The translations under genes were made by a program, and so were the position numbers. From Membranipora membranacea (lineage: Eukaryota; Bryozoa; Gymnolaemata; Cheilostomatida; Membraniporidae): 64,000 nt of DNA. Within the stretch, counting starts at the first letter, position 1. Every line of letters starts with the position of its first letter. The stretch covers positions 5,208,001 to 5,272,000 of the forward strand of contig OU612075.1 in assembly GCA_914767715.1 (NCBI GenBank), given 5' to 3'. The notes below the pieces were generated by a model. That model searched no databases. It had not been told where the DNA came from and worked only from the letters and a program-made list of their open reading frames with translations. Shown one piece after another: positions 1 to 12,005 of the stretch.

Positions 1-754
1 TGTGACATAAATAGCAAAAAAGAAAAATGATACAAACAAAGATTCAACAAAAAATAAGACTATGCCAATAAACTGAAAAAATGTTGCATTAGCCTTTTCT
101 TAAATATATTCAAAGTAAGAGTGCTTCTCAATGAAGAGGGTAAAATATTAAAGTTTGTTGCTATTTTGTGGTTTAAGTTGTCTAATGGAGGTTTAAGTTT
201 ATTTGTTTAAAGAGGTTTTCTAGAAAGTTTACAGATAACAGAGTAGTTAAAAAGTAACTTGTTGACCTCTACACACAGTTAAATACACCAAAAAAAAAAA
301 GTGTGTATCTCTTCTTGTCATTTTTATGATAAACTAACAGTAATGCAGTGATGCAATAACGCTATGCAATAGCAAAGTATTGTTTTGAATTGAACACTTA
401 CTTTTCGATGTATAGTAAGACATCTGCAAATTATATCATAGTCTTAACAAAGTCTACACATTGATAATTGTTTTTTACAAGGTCAGCCAGTTGGTGTTAC
501 CATATGATCTGGAACAGGGTTTTTTCCTTCTGTGGTGGCGGAATGATAATAAAAAAGTTGCATACCATAGGGCCTTATTTTACACAGCTTTTAAAATATC
601 CCTCCACATCCACAGAGGAAACAAAGTTGACTACATCTGAGCGTAGCACACTTTTATGGACATATTCTTGATTGTTTTTTCCCCATTCACCAATTGCTGT
701 CAGCCATTTTACCATTCTAATTGACACCCATAGTTTTTATTTGTCCAAACGCAG
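1..754 (+). other. Intron or unassigned sequence upstream of the first visible exon of the left gene
   Basis: I see no supported coding exon here. The stretch is AT-rich with short A and T runs. It ends in a pyrimidine-containing tract and an AG directly before the exon that opens at 755, so it is best read as the upstream intron of the left-hand gene. The two short open frames at 468-905 have no codon or splice support, except where the second overlaps the real exon in another frame. Confidence 0.6.
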
Positions 755-3700
755 ATTAAGGAGGAGATTGAGCATGCTGAGAGTGTCAAGAAGAAAAGTC
801 AGGAGCTGTTGGAGCTGGGAGATCAGTTGGGTGGTGGAAAAATCTCCCCCAAAAGTATTCTATCAGAAGAAACCACAGGTTGGTAGATATCCCAAAAACA
901 GATAATATAATCTATTAAATTTGCCTGTCTGAAGATAGTATTAAGAAAACTGGGACTTTACCCTTAGGTCCATAAGACTTTACCTCCAACCTCCATAACC
1001 TGGTCAAACTGTGATTTGAGAACAAAAGTCTATTACTCACCATATAGTCATGGAGTTATGTCTGCATGACTGAAGAGAAGACAATCCTTGGTGATTTTCT
1101 AGGCTTCTTGGTTGATTCAGGGAGGGTGCTTGATTCAGTTTGTTACTGGCCAATTATAAGCACCTGACCGGAGTTTTCAGAATATTTGCTGTTGGCTGTC
1201 AGCAGTGTGTTGGTTGACCACAGGTTTTAGGTTATTTTACAGTAGGTAGTGATAATGATTGGAACGTTCTGAGAGTTACCTCGCTATCAGAGACCAGTAT
1301 CCACACTATGGACATCAACCAAGCATATGTGGATAAAATCTTCACTCACCAATACAAGGTAAATGATAATAATGTGCCAATAAATTTAAACGAATTTAAT
1401 TTTATTTTCAATTTATATCATTTTTGGTTAATTTTTTCAATAAACTTAATTATTTCAAATTTGTTTATAATTGTTTCACAACCATTCTTAGCATTGTGAT
1501 GATGTTACATTTTTTAAACAGTTAATATTTTAATTTATTGAGTGCATTATCACCTAAAGTCTTACTCAAAAAAACTGAAACTTATAACATGAAGGATAAC
1601 AATACTTTTTCTCGTTGTAGAAGCAGCTACATCAAAGTATGAAAGATGAAACCATAAAGAGTAGCTCTGACACACAGAGTAAGCCACTCGTCACACTTGT
1701 CACTTGTTACCTGCCACAACCTGACATTTTGTTTGTCACCTGTCCCCCCTTTGCTTGTCATTTTCGATTGTCACATGACTCTTGATGTTTTGCCCTTTCC
1801 TTTTCACTTGTCATTTGCCGCTCGTTGCTGGTCACTTGACCATTCTATTAGCATCATCAACAGACACTTGCTGCGCAATCGCACGCACTGCACAGCACCG
1901 GAATCACATTTTAACAGGTTGCCCCATGTCACTATCAACCTGTGCTCTTTGGTGACAGTTTTTTCTTTCATTGACTTTTGAGAACTGGTTGACCCCCAGG
2001 ACCGGGCTCCAACCTGCCTACAAACAGGGAGCAACCTGGCGCATATATAGCCCCTTTGGCAACTTATATTTCGCTGCCCATGCTTCGGGATGTGGCATGT
2101 GATATGACAATTCGATTTTAATCAACCATTTTTTTCCTTATAGTGTTACAGGGTGAATACCCTGTAGTCACCCTACCAGCCGACCCTGAGGATGGACTTC
2201 TAAACAAACGAGGGTTGGGTAGTCTACTCAACATGATACCTAGTCAGGAGGCTTTACTACAACCACAAAACGTTACTGATGAGGATTTACTGCAACCAAC
2301 CAGTACTACACTATACAAAAGTGCTAGAGGAAGTGAGGTATGCTGACACCATAGACTTAATAATAAACCTAGACAGGACACTATATGGAACATTAGCATT
2401 GAGGCACTGAGGCATTTTGTTGTGGGCAACATAAAGCAACTTTCAATGTCAAAATCTGATCTAAATTGATCAAGTTATGAACAAAAAACCTTGAATATGG
2501 ACAGTAAATCAATGATAGCATTATTGCTTCTACACCTTCCAATGACGATACATCGCCCACAATTAAGTGCCTCACTTCAGCAGTATATGGTGTCCTGTCT
2601 AGAATTATCATTAAGTCTATGGTTGACACTGATTACAGAATATAATTCTTTACAAATGTTTCTTTGTAACTCACTAGCAAATTATGGGTTGGAGAATGTG
2701 TTGTTACATTGGAACTCAATGAGTGAGAATTGACAAGTTTGATCGCTTGAGATAGTGTACAATGCAGTTGGAGGCCGCTCAGGCGGATAGAGCGCCTGCC
2801 CTCAAACACGCAAGTATTGAAGGTTTTAGGTTCTTTTGACTACTAGGCACCGTGCCCCAGGTGTGCTCCAACCTGCATACAAACTGAACACAACTTGTTG
2901 CCAAAAATCACTTGGGCAAAAACTGGATGTGCATAGTCTATTTCAATGACTTCTCCTTTTTACGGGTAAACCTGGCTCACTGTTTTCTCTATTCATCAGA
3001 TGCGAGAAGTGTTGGAGGAAGGAGAAGATAATGGAGGTTCTGTACCTCGTCTACCTCCGAGGCGCCCACTTCCAAATCTGCCTACCTATCTACCCAGGAG
3101 TAAGCAGTTTCTATTAACAGACATATAATAGCTCTGATAGTCGCAATCAAATGTGTGAAATAAATTCAAAACCTGCCTCATCACTTTTGTATGTCAAACT
3201 TCAGTATATCGAAATCTTTCAGTGGGTCTCACTGAGTCATACTGTTTGTTTGTAAAATGTGAAGCTATTCGAAAAATATCTTAGGAAATACCATACATGA
3301 TGATCTGATTTGGCTTGTTGCAGATGCCTTGAATTGCGCTACAGTTCATTTCTCTCTATAATAGGCGACTTACTGAGCCCAAATAAACAACAAGCCTCAC
3401 ACACCTCACATAAAAAGAAACTTTAAAAAAACGTGCGTTGCAGATTGCTACAATCAAAAGCATTCCTGGTGTGTACAGTTTATGTGGTTCACATGCTTTT
3501 GTGACTCGGTTTTTATTTAAACAGATTTTAAATGCCTGATGTATTCGGTCGTTCATCTAAAAAGTAAGTAGTTATATTACAGCTCACAGTTTAGAGATTC
3601 CTGTAGCTGGAGAGGCTGATTCATATGGATCATGTAGCAGCTTGTATGGAGTGGCTGGTACTAGGCAGAAGAAGCACGGTAGGTAATTTCAAATAAGGAG

Positions 3701-6700
3701 GCACCATCGACTCGTTGTCACTTTTAAATCCGTAGAATAGTAACAGTAGAGAGTAAGTTTGATCCATTTTGCCCACATTCTGGTTTTCCCCACTCAACTG
3801 GTGAATCCTCAACGGTGTGCAGAGATGGGCAACTCCAAATGCAGGCAAATTGGATCATACTTGATATAGTAGCAGTAGAAGTAGCACCACTCGTAGCAGT
3901 ATGAGTATTGTTAGGAACATTAAAACCAGTAAAAGTAATTTTAGCGCAGTTTGTAGTTTTGGTAGTGGTTGCATCCTCATAGCTCACATTCCCTCAAAAT
4001 GTAACAAACTGTGTGCAAAACATGACTATTGGCATTTATTGTCTTTGACAACTGAAACATTTAGGAATGTCATAACAATGGGTCGTGTCCACACTCAAAT
4101 ATAACTGTGACTTTGTCTCCTTAGGAAACTTGGGGCTTCTTTAAAAATCCAAATGAAACCAATTTTTATCTGCTACAATATTCTTCTTTCACACAGTTCA
4201 AGCCCTACATAATCTAACAATGAATACAAAAACACTCCTGGAACAGGTGGCTCGGAGCGATCGACCTGAAGTTCAAATATCCTTTGGGAAAAGGTAATTA
4301 AATATTCCACTGTCTAGACAGAGACAGACCTTGCGATTTTTATCAAATTTGTTCGATAGCCTTCTCAGAAAATTGTGAAGTCATATGTATTGGCTATTTT
4401 GATGATGGTTTCAAAAACATAAGATAATGTCTCTGTTTCAAGTTTGAGAGACAAGGCCACCATATTATTTGGCTCACGATTTGCATACAAGTAAGCGTCA
4501 CGGTCTGGGGTGTAAACCAACAGGTTTTCAACCCAGGCCCTAAAAAACTTGCACGCAAAAGCTTCCAAATACATGGGTCAAAATTATGTGTAGTTGGGTT
4601 GGAGTCTAATGTAATGAAATTAAATCTTAAATTTACAGCACTACCCCTGAGGTGGTTCCTATGATACCTGGTGGTAACACACCTTATGCCAAGAAGGCAG
4701 CAGGAACCAAGGCGAAAGATACTAATAACAACGCTAACAGTAGCAGCGAAGGAGAAGAAACACCTCCACGCAGACTTAGAGGTGAAGGATTAGCTCGGTA
4801 AGTGTGAAATTACTCAGAGCAGAGCTGGGATAGAGTTAGCCTACTCATGTATCACTATTATTGTACCTTTATAAATGGACACATTTGCTTGAGTTTTGGT
4901 TTTGATTGGCTGATTGGTTTTGGTTTGTTATTGTGTTGAGTTATCTGCTGAGTAAATGAATTGATTGGTGCACATGTACAAAGAGTGTATAAACACAAAT
5001 TCCCTAACATTGCCTATCTCACCGTTTTCGTCAATCAGAACCTTCATCAGATTAATAATCCTATCTTGACTGTATTCCATATGCATAATATCTTATATTA
5101 TTTTTGTGTTATAATATCTTGAGGCCAATAAGCTCATCATTTTCATCGCATAGAAAAGAGGCTTCGAGACAGACAGCAGGTTCACCGACTTCTCATCACA
5201 TAAACACTAACCTGAGTCTCCCCGCCACACCAGCAGCCTGGGGCCTCAGCACCCCACCCGCAATATCCAGTAACAGACCGAGCTATAATATGTTTGATGC
5301 AGCAACTGAGATGCATCATACTATGCCTAGCAAAGTATCAAGAGGATCTAAGCAACTGTGAGTTGTGTCTAATCTGGAAGTGATTGTGAAGGAATCAGGT
5401 TTTTGGTATCCTTCTAGAGTCCTCAGTCTAATTTAGAAAACTGCTATAAGGTTTATTAAGAGCATGTGGCCCAGTTTCAACTAATTTTCACTCAAATTTG
5501 AGATTGTAAGGTAGTAAAAAGGTACAGTACCGTTTTACTACCTCAATTAGTACCTTCACATTTCAACTTGAATGAAAACTAGTTCAATCTAAGCCACATG
5601 CTGCTAATAAACCATATAGCAGTTTCCTAAATTAGACTGAGAACTCTAGGATGATACCAAAAACCTGATTCCTTCACAGTCACTTAAACCACTGCTGCCA
5701 CAGCTGGGCTTTGCCCAGCATAGCCACCAGACAAAAAATTAAATAGAGAGTTGTGGCATCAAAACATCTAGCCAGTGGCTTTGAATGGAGTTATATGAGC
5801 TCTCAAAATGTAAGGAGTATCTTCTTCCCCAGCCATCCACCATTAGTGATGACATATGTTGAGGTTGACCAATCAGGTGCCTTTAAAATCTAGCTGAGCT
5901 CCAACCTGATTGGTCAACCTCAACATATGTCATCACTAATGGTTGATGGCTGGGGAAGAAGATACTCCTTACATTTTGAGAGCTCATATAACTCCATTCA
6001 AAGCTACTGGCTAGATGTTTTGATACCACAACTCTCTATTTAAATTTTTGTCTGGTGGCACTGCTGGGCAAAACCCAGCTGTGTCAGCAGTGGTTTAAGC
6101 TCTTTGTTGTTCCACTCTCTTTACATTGTTAGTGGCTTGATCAATCTTCAACTTAATTGAGATTTTGTAGCCTTTTATCATCAAATACCCCTGATGATGA
6201 GGTGTTAGACAATGTGTTGGACAATGAACAAATAGCGACGGTTTACACCCTCGAACCAGACCTCACATCGTGAATCCAGTGTAAGCTGGTTAATCTTGAT
6301 ATTATAATTCAGAACTCCTATTAATTGAGAGAAGAAAAATTGGTCCTTTCAGCCAGATCTCAATGCATTCTTATGTCACTTAATTCAGACTCTGCTTAAT
6401 TAAGACAAATTTTTGTGTTTTTGTGAGAACAACCAGAATGTGGGCAAATTGGACCCAACTTTATCTAGTAAATACTCAGGTCATACAAGTACAATTCTAA
6501 AAGTCTAATAGTACAATTCTAATCTAATATCATAATAGATATTATATATATTGTAATAGATGATACGATATATATATAATATAATATATTATAGATATTA
6601 TAATATCATATATTATGTAAAATCAAAACTTAACAGGAAAGAGAAAACAGAAGAGAGGCCATCAGGAGTGGCGGCGACAGAGAGCTCTAAATTCAGCAGC

Positions 6701-9700
6701 ATCATCCAAGTTATGAAGATCTTCTCTCCATTCAAGTCTTTAAAGAGCAGAGGCAAGAAGGAAATCGAGCTTGTCAACGATCAAAAGTGGGTCCAAGTAT
6801 GAGTGAATTTTCTTTAGCTTATTATTTATTATTTGTCAGATTAAGGAGTTGATATTGTAGTTGTATTGGTAGGGAGGAGGAGCCAGGACGCCCAGTTCAA
6901 CCAATCAGAACCTCTAATTCTTGAGGTCTCTTGATACATCTTTCTCTCTCTCTTAAATGCTCGTAAAAAAAAACATTATTATTTATGTTTCCCACATTTG
7001 TTTCAGTGAGGTCGAAATAAATGTTATAAGTGCTACTCCTCGCTCTTCTATCAGGCCTGCATCTGTTGGTAGTCCAAAAGCTCTCAACAACATCAAACCT
7101 TCTAGTAAGTTCATATGTGATATAGCAACTCCAGCGCTGGCAAAATGGATCAAACTTGATCTAGGTCTGACCACTGTCATAGTGGGCTGGTTTTATGGAT
7201 GGACTATGAGCGTATTTGGGATGGCTATTTGGCAGAATGTATGAGCCACATAAATAGATTTTGAACAATATTCAGGTGTAAGTTTTTTACGTAGTTTTCA
7301 ATGATCAAGCGCGCTGCAACCATGTCTGATTGATTGATTGATTGGTTTATTTGTCACTCACATACAAGTATGTTGTGAAATTCGTCGTTTAATACACTTC
7401 TGTTCACATAGAAGGTAGGGAAAAAAAAGTACATAAGAAAAGCTGACATCTATCGTGGATGGGGTTTAAAAAATATTATTGTGGGATAAAATCATGGTGC
7501 GTAAAAGACTGTCTTTCCCAAAGAAGACCTGTATTTTATTGTCCTATATCTTCCTGATGGTAGCTGTGGTAAAAAGTCATTTATAAAATGTTCATCATCA
7601 TGTATGTAATTAAGTATCAGGTTTTTAGTTCAATTATCTATAATGCTATCAAGGTCACTTATGTTTTGAATATTTAGATGGTTAGCGTCTTTAAAAGACT
7701 TTCGCAGTCGTTTATTGTCTTTAGCATAAATGGATGTATACAAAATAGGCAGACAGTTTGGTTGTTGTAGATATCACATCCTAGAGGTTTATGCTGTACA
7801 TTGTGGCTCTGCCCGTAGTATTTATATTCTTACCTACAAATTTTCACCCTGGTATTGTAGACATGCTTGGGCCCAAGAAGCCAGATGCAGACCTTCTGTT
7901 GTTTAACAACCGAAGACCTGCTCTTGGAGGATCGCTATCTGATGAAAAGGAAGTGGTGGGAATTCTAATTATTTTATCAGTTATGACCCTTTGATTGCTT
8001 AAGTGACCAAGAAATAATTCAGATTGAAAAATAATGCAATTTAGAACACACTTGTTTTACAAAGTTTGCGTAATAAAACTTAGATCGTTATCAACTTTAT
8101 CTACTTTCATAGTAACCACTTTTTGTTGAAATTGAACACAGTATGGTATGCTGTTCGTATTGCCCCCATATAAGAAAATAAAAGTATAACAATTTATCAG
8201 AGCACTATTTGAAAAGTTTATAAGTAATCGTTTCTAGGTTATGTATAATGACAATTATTTTGATTGGGGCTATACTGTATTTCTGTTTAAAGTCTGACAC
8301 AAAAACCGCCGCAGGTTTGGGTCTGCTGAACTTACATGGTATAAAATCTAAACTAAACTTACTGGAACCTCAGATGACCAAACAAGGACAGAGTATGAAA
8401 GTAATGAGACGTGCTCTGGGCAACGCTGCCGCGTAAGTAAATGCGACGCAATGATTGGAACTTTCAGCTCACATATATGTTGTCAGAATTGTTGCACTCA
8501 GCTGTCCTGTTGTCAACTAAATGTTTTGAATTAGCTCTTCCCAGAACATGTTTTACCGTGCCAGGCTAGTGTAAATGTTTTCAGTCGTCCTTGTCGCTTT
8601 CTAGCAATGATGTTTTGTCTGTGACTCACCAATGCTTGAGAATGATAGAAATTATGTAGAGCTAATTATAATTTTGGTCAATAGCTAGTTGGCTTTCTTG
8701 ATATTGGGCCTGGCTTTCTGCTCCTGGGCATTGGTAAGGCTTGTTGCTGGCTGTTGCAAGGTTCTAAACTATCCTGATAGAAACAAACTTGGATTTCAAC
8801 TCGTATATTTCAGAGCTAAGATGGTACCAAGTGACTTTGACCTGAACAAACTGAAACCCAAGATAGACTCTCTACACAGTCTCAAGAAGGTTTTCATACA
8901 TCGGAAACGAGTATGTGTCGTATATGTTATCTTTAAATATTTTATCATCACAAATACCAGTGTCTTCACTGTGCTCAAACTGCATTAGCAAGATTATCTT
9001 TTCTGCATATCTGTATAAATCTCCTGACTTTTATAGGTTTTTTGGAAAAAAAGGAAAGATATTTTGTACAAAATTTTACTCAATGGTGTAATATCACAAC
9101 AATTGTCTCGGCTAGCAGTAGTCTAAGTCTATCAACCATGCAAACTGAGTGCCACTAACTCGCATTGAAACCGTCTGATCAGTTAGACTAGGCTAGCAGA
9201 TTAGACAGGGAAATTAACATATTTTGGTTGTTTGATCATTAAGCATCCGGAGAGACATGTCCAGTCTCAATGGCTACATTCGGAGATCAGAAGGATCATG
9301 CTTGAACAGGAGTATAAATCTAACAAATGGCAGGACACTGTACACAACTGTCACCCTGCTCTTACTGATTTTGAGGTACATCTTTGAATTGATTTTAATT
9401 TAAGGTCACATATGTATATACAATGTATATAGCAACATTGTAAATGCTTCTACTGCTCGTGACGAAAAATACACAGTAAATAAAAAACTGGCTACCGGGA
9501 AAATACTGTATATAAAGATATATATATAATATAGATATATTGTTCACATCCTTGCACCGATCATTTGTATCTGGAGGTACAAAAAGTTGAAAAAGTCCTC
9601 CAGTTGTCATCGTAAGTGTAAATGTGATCCTCAATATATTATCATTAAAACAAAACCTCCCCAAAACTTGAAAATTGAAGCAAACCAATTTACAACATTA

Positions 9701-11865
9701 TGGATCTCAAAGTTAGTTATTAGTTATTATTACTTCTTGATAATTGATTGATGAGTACTTTATTATCGATTAAAATACATTTGCAACGAATGACAATGTA
9801 TATAGTGGATCTGATTTGACATAAATTGATAAAAAAAGACTTCAGTACGTTGGTTAGAAAAAAAAATTGAAATAAAACAGGATTTGGTCACATCATCGGT
9901 TACAGAGTCTATATATAACTGCCATATTTAATGAAAAGGCATTTAGCTGCAGTGGCAGTAGTGTGCTTTATGATTTTGGATTTATTGCTCACTAGTCTCA
10001 CTAATTTTTGTATTCATTATTCTTGTGCTATTCCTTGACTTATAGATCGAGACTGAATGGAACGACGTTGTGCTACTGAACTTTCTGCACACAGTGACTG
10101 AGTTGATGGAGAACTTGAAGGAGAGAGAACAACTCCTCACTCTACTCGCTCAGTCTATAAATGGCTTCACAGACGATGAATCTGACAAACAGAGCGAGAA
10201 ACCTAAGACTCCGGTAAGAAAATTTACGCCGTAGCGTATGTGTTTTTGAACATATGATTTCGAAAATGCAAGCTGCAGCATTTAACAAGTGGGGAATTAA
10301 TTGCAGTCAAGGGATTGAACAGTGAGCACTTGGGAAATGCAGGAGCTGTAGTTGATGGTAATCTTTGTAAATAGCCTACAGCATGAGGCATAATCTTTGG
10401 AACTAAATAATTGTTTCAACAATGGGAAACCACTGGGTCATCCACTCATAAATATCACTCTCATGCCCTGAATTACCTATTTTGCCATAAGATATATACC
10501 TGAACTGTGGTCAACCTAAAGATCTAAACACACTGACTCTGGTTGCACCCCGAGTGATTCAGTTCTTTGTTCCGCATGATTCTGCCTATGTTCAGCTGAT
10601 GTTTATGTCTTAAAAAAATGAGGTCATCAGATCAAACCACTTTGCACTCTGAGATTGCAGTAGCTCTGCGTATTCTGTCCTGCATTGAAGTACTTTCTAC
10701 TTCTGACAGTCACCTAATAACGATGGGTGGAGCTTCCTGAATGTAGTCCGCTCTAAGCTCTTGACTCGGAGCCAGGCCAGCAGCGCTGGTAGTAATGTGT
10801 ATGAGGACGTGGAACACAAGAATATGGTCAGCAGTGCATCTTTCATGTCTTCTAAGACGTAAGTTAGACAGCTTTATCACAATTCAAGTGTTTTAACTTA
10901 CATTAATTTAATCAAATGAATCATACATTTTTTTTATAACTTTATTGGTATAAATATTTCATTGGCATATATTTGATAATCTATTGATATTAACTGTCTG
11001 GACACCTGGACAACTGGTATTACATACACACTTTACATTGGTACTGTTGGTGAAAAGGTTATTGAAATAAAATCGGCCAATCACAGTAATTTTACCCGTA
11101 TATGTTTCAATTTGGGATTGATATTATCGGTCAGTTATGCAGACAACTCACTATGCTATTTATTTCGGGGGTTCGATGGGTTAAGAATTTCCTCATTATT
11201 GAATTCCTATGTGGTTACATTACTTATGCTTGGAAAACAGCAAAAATGCATGGTCCTTTTATATTCTATAGAATGTACACTCTTTTTCATCGTAATATCA
11301 TTTTTCAGCTCTTAATTTAAAGTCACCGTTAGTTTATCACATGTATAGGAGCCTAGCCAATAATAACCTCATTCATCATTATTATATTATAGTGCAGCTC
11401 CATGTGATATCCAATCAGGCAGATGGAAGGCTGGTTCTCCTGGCTCTGCGTAAGAATAATCAACTACTTTTCAAACTCCTAATACGAAGTACATGAATTA
11501 CGGTCTCATGAGCTTGAATGGCTCAATACTGTGGCCCCTTGCTATGTTTAACTGTATTTCTAGCTTGTCAGCATGTCCTTTCATACAATCGCATGTCTCT
11601 CCAAGTGATCATGCCATCCTTAGTCCATAAGTTGGATTTCTAATTAATTTGTTACACACCCTTTCTTTCTTTCAGAAAAGAAAAAAGATCCTCACTGAAG
11701 GTATCGAGGGAGAGTCGGGGTGAGAGTGAGGGTGAGAGGCAGACATTCCTCAAACTGACATATTATAGTAAGAACTCGGACACTCCCTCCATTGTATATC
11801 AGCAGATCCCTCAACAATCGGATGACCAATTTCCTCAGACTCTCATACAACCTAAAGATTCATGA
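755..11865 (+). CDS. Unrecognised large intracellular protein, C-terminal 807 residues, 19 exons (5' end outside window)
   Basis: Exons: 755-878, 1243-1358, 1621-1678, 2144-2337, 3000-3099, 3583-3678, 4197-4293, 4639-4797, 5154-5357, 6637-6786, 7007-7104, 7861-7955, 8293-8432, 8814-8910, 9244-9375, 10046-10213, 10710-10858, 11393-11449 and 11676-11865 (TGA 11863-11865). Every junction is GT-AG and all phases agree, giving 2424 nt with no internal stop; that is the main evidence for the gene. The visible protein starts with a charged helical, coiled-coil-like stretch (EEIEHAESVKKKSQELLEL). It has a proline-rich, SH3-ligand-like LPPRRPLPNLP (about residue 185), long Ser/Pro/Gly/Asn-rich probably disordered parts, a basic patch (KSLKSRGKKE), a helical segment of about 100 residues (about 577-676) and a Lys/Arg/Glu/Ser-rich tail. 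I see no signal peptide or membrane span. It looks like a scaffold or cytoskeleton-associated protein, but I do not recognise the family. Least certain are the donor at 6787 (gtgggt) and the exon 13 acceptor at 8291-8292, both chosen by phase. Confidence 0.75.
1690..1850. repeat. Degenerate TTGTCAC-type simple repeat
   Basis: CACTTGTCA and TTGTCACTTG-like words recur about every 10-30 bases through this intronic stretch. A related, looser patch lies near 42250-42340. It looks like decayed minisatellite sequence, and the open frames over it are artefacts. Confidence 0.5.
1985..2105 (+). mobile_element. SINE-like fragment (family S1), 5'-truncated
   Basis: It shares an ordered series of words with 27038-27135 read on the minus strand (GAGCAACCTGGCGCA, then GCCCATGCTTCGGGATGTG). 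It shares CTCCAACCTGC.TACAAAC with the longer copy at 2763-2940. Three interspersed copies on both strands indicate a short retroposon family. It lies in an intron of the left gene. Confidence 0.55.
2763..2940 (+). mobile_element. SINE-like element (family S1) with tRNA-like head
   Basis: The first 65 bases or so (GGCCGCTCAGGCGGATAGAGCGC, in pieces) resemble an A-box-bearing tRNA-derived promoter, and a GGTT..GGTTC B-box-like word follows. The downstream body matches 1985-2105 and, inverted, 27038-27135. I infer a tRNA-derived SINE and see no intact cloverleaf that would support a functional tRNA. Confidence 0.5.
3755..3862. mobile_element. Short palindromic MITE (family M1), copy 1
   Basis: The ends are inverted repeats: AAGTTTGATCCATTTTGCC on the left, and GCAGGCAAATTGGATCATACTT on the right in pieces. 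The middle is short and variable. The same ends bound about 100-bp elements at 37699-37798, 48168-48260, 54304-54400 and 60694-60795, so this is a non-autonomous DNA transposon family. This copy is intronic. Confidence 0.7.
5380..5683. mobile_element. Fold-back element 1 in an intron of the left gene
   Basis: The left arm, beginning GTGATTGTGAAGGAATCAGG, is mirrored by a right arm ending CCTGATTCCTTCACAGTCAC. The pairing continues inward over most of the element (CTCAGTCTAATTTAG against CTAAATTAGACTGAG), so almost all of it can fold back. A fragment with the same inner arm is at about 39585-39665. This is a long-arm MITE with no coding capacity. Confidence 0.8.
5686..6096. mobile_element. Fold-back element 2, directly beside element 1
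   Basis: Arms of almost 200 bp (AAACCACTGCTG on the left, CAGCAGTGGTTT on the right) flank a short centre near 5880-5905. They pair through long blocks such as CCAATCAGG / CCTGATTGG and AACATATGTCATCACTAATGG. A few mismatches show it is not brand new. It abuts fold-back element 1 within three bases. Confidence 0.85.
7325..7760 (-). mobile_element. Probable LINE 3' tail, minus strand
   Basis: It begins with GATTGATTGATTGATTGG and a TTTATTTGTCACTCACATACAAG-type stretch (in pieces). That is the layout of many animal CR1/L2-class LINE 3' ends read from the opposite strand, which finish in a short microsatellite. No reverse-transcriptase frame is visible. The assignment is from general resemblance only. 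Confidence 0.4.
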
Positions 11866-12005
11866 TCGTCACACCAGAAAGAACTTAAAAACAGGGAACC
11901 ACTTTCAATGTCTTATTTAATTATCTCGAGTGACTTGAAATAGCACTACCATCAGATGATCAATTTCCTCAGACTCTCATACAACCTAAAGATTCATGAT
12001 CGTCA
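11821..12005 (+). repeat. Tandem duplication of the stop-codon region of the left gene
   Basis: The last ~45 coding/3'UTR bases (about 11822-11870, including the TGA) recur at about 11957-12005. CAATTTCCTCAGACTCTCAT and the following CAACCTAAAGATTCATGATC are identical, with an offset of about 135 bases. The second copy lies in the 3'UTR and also carries the stop. Confidence 0.85.

Noticed and set aside
2763-2835. Possible tRNA gene
   Set aside because: The A- and B-box-like words are present but no cloverleaf closes, and the element is repeated elsewhere, so SINE is the better call.
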